Of a DNA stretch of 48,475 nucleotides, positions 47,134 to 48,475 are shown piece after piece (position 1 is the first letter of the stretch; the number at the start of each line of letters is the position of its first letter). The notes beneath the pieces are model-generated. The model did not search any database and was not told where the DNA came from. It saw nothing but the letters and a program-made list of their open reading frames with translations. The stretch is from Cellulomonas triticagri. GTDB lineage: Bacteria > Actinomycetota > Actinomycetes > Actinomycetales > Cellulomonadaceae. The translations under genes and the position numbers were made by a program. The stretch is from the NCBI RefSeq assembly GCF_003696205.1, contig NZ_RFFI01000014.1:1-48475 (forward strand), written 5' to 3'.

Positions 47134-48475
47134 TCAGCCGCGGGACTCGTCCGCGGCGCGCTGCACCTGCTCCAGCCAGGCCCGGCGGGCGTCCAGCGCG
47201 GCCTGCGCGTCGGCGACCTTGCGGGCGTCGCCGCCGGCCTGGGCCTTCGCGAGGTCGGCCTCGAGCTGGGCGATGGCGTTCTCGAGCTGCGCGAGGGCGC
47301 CCTCGGCCCGGGCGCGGGTCTCGGGGTTGGTGCGGCGCCACTCGGCCTGGTCGGCGTCGCGGACCTTCGCCTCGACGGCGCGGATGCGGGCCTCGACGCG
47401 CTGGATGTCGGCGCGCGGGACCTTGCCCGCGGCCTCCCAGCGGTCCTGCACGGAGCGCAGCGCGGCCTTGGCCTGCGCGAGCCCGCGCGACGGGTCGATG
47501 GCCTCGGCCTCGACCAGCAGCGCCTCCTTGACCTCGAGGTTGGCGCCGTACTCCCGGTCCGTGGCGGCGTTGAGCTCGTCACGGGCGTGGAAGAACGTGT
47601 CCTGGGCGGCGCGGAACCGTGCCCACAGCGCGTCGTCGTCGGCGCGGCTGGCGCGACCGGCGGCCTTCCAGCGGGCCATGAGGTCGCGGTACGCGCCCGC
47701 GGTGGCGCCCCACTCGGTGCTGCTCGAGAGGCGCTCGGCCTCGCGGACGATCTCCTCCTTGGCGGACTTCGCGGAGGCGTTGCGGGACTCGAGCTCGGCG
47801 AAGTAGTGCCGACGCTCGCGGTCGAACGTGGTGCGGGCGTGCGAGAACCGCTTCCAGAGCGCCTCCTCGGACGTGCGGTCGACGCGCGGGCCGGAGCGCT
47901 GCGCGTCCTTCCACTCGTCCAGCATGGCGCGCAGCTGCTCGCCCGCGGGCCGCCACTGCATGCGGGCGGGGTCGGTCGCGGCGATCTTCTCGGCGCGCTC
48001 GACGATCTGCTCGCGCGCGGCGAGGGCGGCCTGCCGCGCGGCGGCCCGCTCGGCCTCGACGGCGGCACGGCGCTCGGCGGCGACGGACCGCAGGCCGTCG
48101 AGCCGGGTGCGCAGCGCGTCGAGGTCGCCGACGGCCGCGGGCTCCGCGACCTCCTCGGTGAGCTTCGCGAGCGTCTGGTCGATCTCCTTGACCGCGAGGT
48201 CGGTGGCCTGCAGGCGCGCCTCGAAGACGGCGACCTTGGCCTGCAGGTCGAGGAACCGGCGCACGTAGAGCGCGACGGCCTCGTCCGCGGAGGCACCGGG
48301 GAACTGGCCCACGGCGCGCTCGCCGGCGGCCTCGCGGACGTAGACGGTGCCGTCCTCGTCCACCCGGCCGAACTCGGTCGCGGCGGCGGCCTCGGCGGAG
48401 TCGTCCACCACGGGGACCGGCACGACCGGGGCGGCGGGCACGGGCGCCGCGCCGTCGGCCGGGGCCGGACGCGCG
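47134..48475 (-). CDS. DUF349 helical-repeat protein, 5' end outside window
   Basis: The frame runs from the window edge to the stop at 47134. A GTG at 48441 is in frame, but codons remain open upstream through an Ala/Pro-rich segment, so the true start probably lies outside. After a short beta-like segment (DEDGTVYVREAAGERAVGQFPG), the protein is almost entirely helical and coiled coil, rich in Ala, Arg and Glu. Repeats built around Trp (MLDEWKDAQRS, LMARWKAAGRA, VQDRWEAAGKV) followed by ALWKRF or ALWARF are the DUF349 hallmark. Function is unknown. Confidence 0.9.
   Translation of the reverse strand, partial: ARPAPADGAAPVPAAPVVPVPVVDDSAEAAAATEFGRVDEDGTVYVREAAGERAVGQFPGASADEAVALYVRRFLDLQAKVAVFEARLQATDLAVKEIDQTLAKLTEEVAEPAAVGDLDALRTRLDGLRSVAAERRAAVEAERAAARQAALAAREQIVERAEKIAATDPARMQWRPAGEQLRAMLDEWKDAQRSGPRVDRTSEEALWKRFSHARTTFDRERRHYFAELESRNASAKSAKEEIVREAERLSSSTEWGATAGAYRDLMARWKAAGRASRADDDALWARFRAAQDTFFHARDELNAATDREYGANLEVKEALLVEAEAIDPSRGLAQAKAALRSVQDRWEAAGKVPRADIQRVEARIRAVEAKVRDADQAEWRRTNPETRARAEGALAQLENAIAQLEADLAKAQAGGDARKVADAQAALDARRAWLEQVQRAADESRG

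Overview
The window is very GC-rich chromosomal DNA from an actinobacterium. The protein families point to Micrococcales, possibly a Cellulomonas-like genus. That placement is inference, drawn from gene content and order (trpCBA-lgt-gltBD-pyk, thrS-HIT-pgsA-PIM acyltransferase-pimA-pdxST-yebC-ruvCAB-yajC-secDF-apt-rel), an SsgA-like protein, phosphatidylinositol mannoside synthesis genes and actinobacterial promoter habits. No phage, insertion sequence, CRISPR array or rRNA gene was seen.

Positions 1-12000 hold the end of a tryptophan gene block: a DUF2752 membrane protein, a DUF4190 protein, then trpC, trpB and trpA. Lipoprotein diacylglyceryl transferase (lgt) and the two glutamate synthase subunits (gltB, gltD) follow. 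Pyruvate kinase (pyk) follows from a leaderless promoter. Positions 13.8-19.1 kb are a mixed accessory stretch: a SHOCT protein, an SRPBCC protein, a DinB-like protein, a kinase-like protein that has lost its P-loop, an unknown protein, a truncated squalene-cyclase-like relic, an M23 peptidase and a methyltransferase.

Positions 19.2-22.6 kb carry a tRNA Gly-Cys-Val cluster on the minus strand, pabB and pabC for p-aminobenzoate, an SsgA-like cell-division regulator and a second tRNA-Val on the plus strand. Positions 22.7-28.8 kb form one tightly coupled thrS to pimA block that includes the first steps of phosphatidylinositol and PIM synthesis. Positions 28.8-42.5 kb carry pdxS/pdxT (vitamin B6), yebC, ruvCAB (Holliday junction processing, with a LexA-like box before ruvA), yajC-secD-secF (protein export), apt and the bifunctional (p)ppGpp enzyme rel.

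Positions 42.5-46.3 kb, on the minus strand, are the most unusual part. Five overlapping genes encode a small secreted two-cysteine protein, a lipoprotein, a membrane adaptor with a peptidoglycan-binding domain, a MacB-type ATPase and an FtsX-like permease. This looks like a dedicated export or sensing system for the small protein. The window closes with an orphan AbiEi-like protein preceded by a large inverted repeat, and a DUF349 protein that runs off the end.

A recurring signal is a TANNNT hexamer six or seven bases before a start codon (lgt, pyk, DinB, pabB, aminotransferase, pdxT and others). It suggests that a sizeable share of the genes here are read from leaderless mRNAs.
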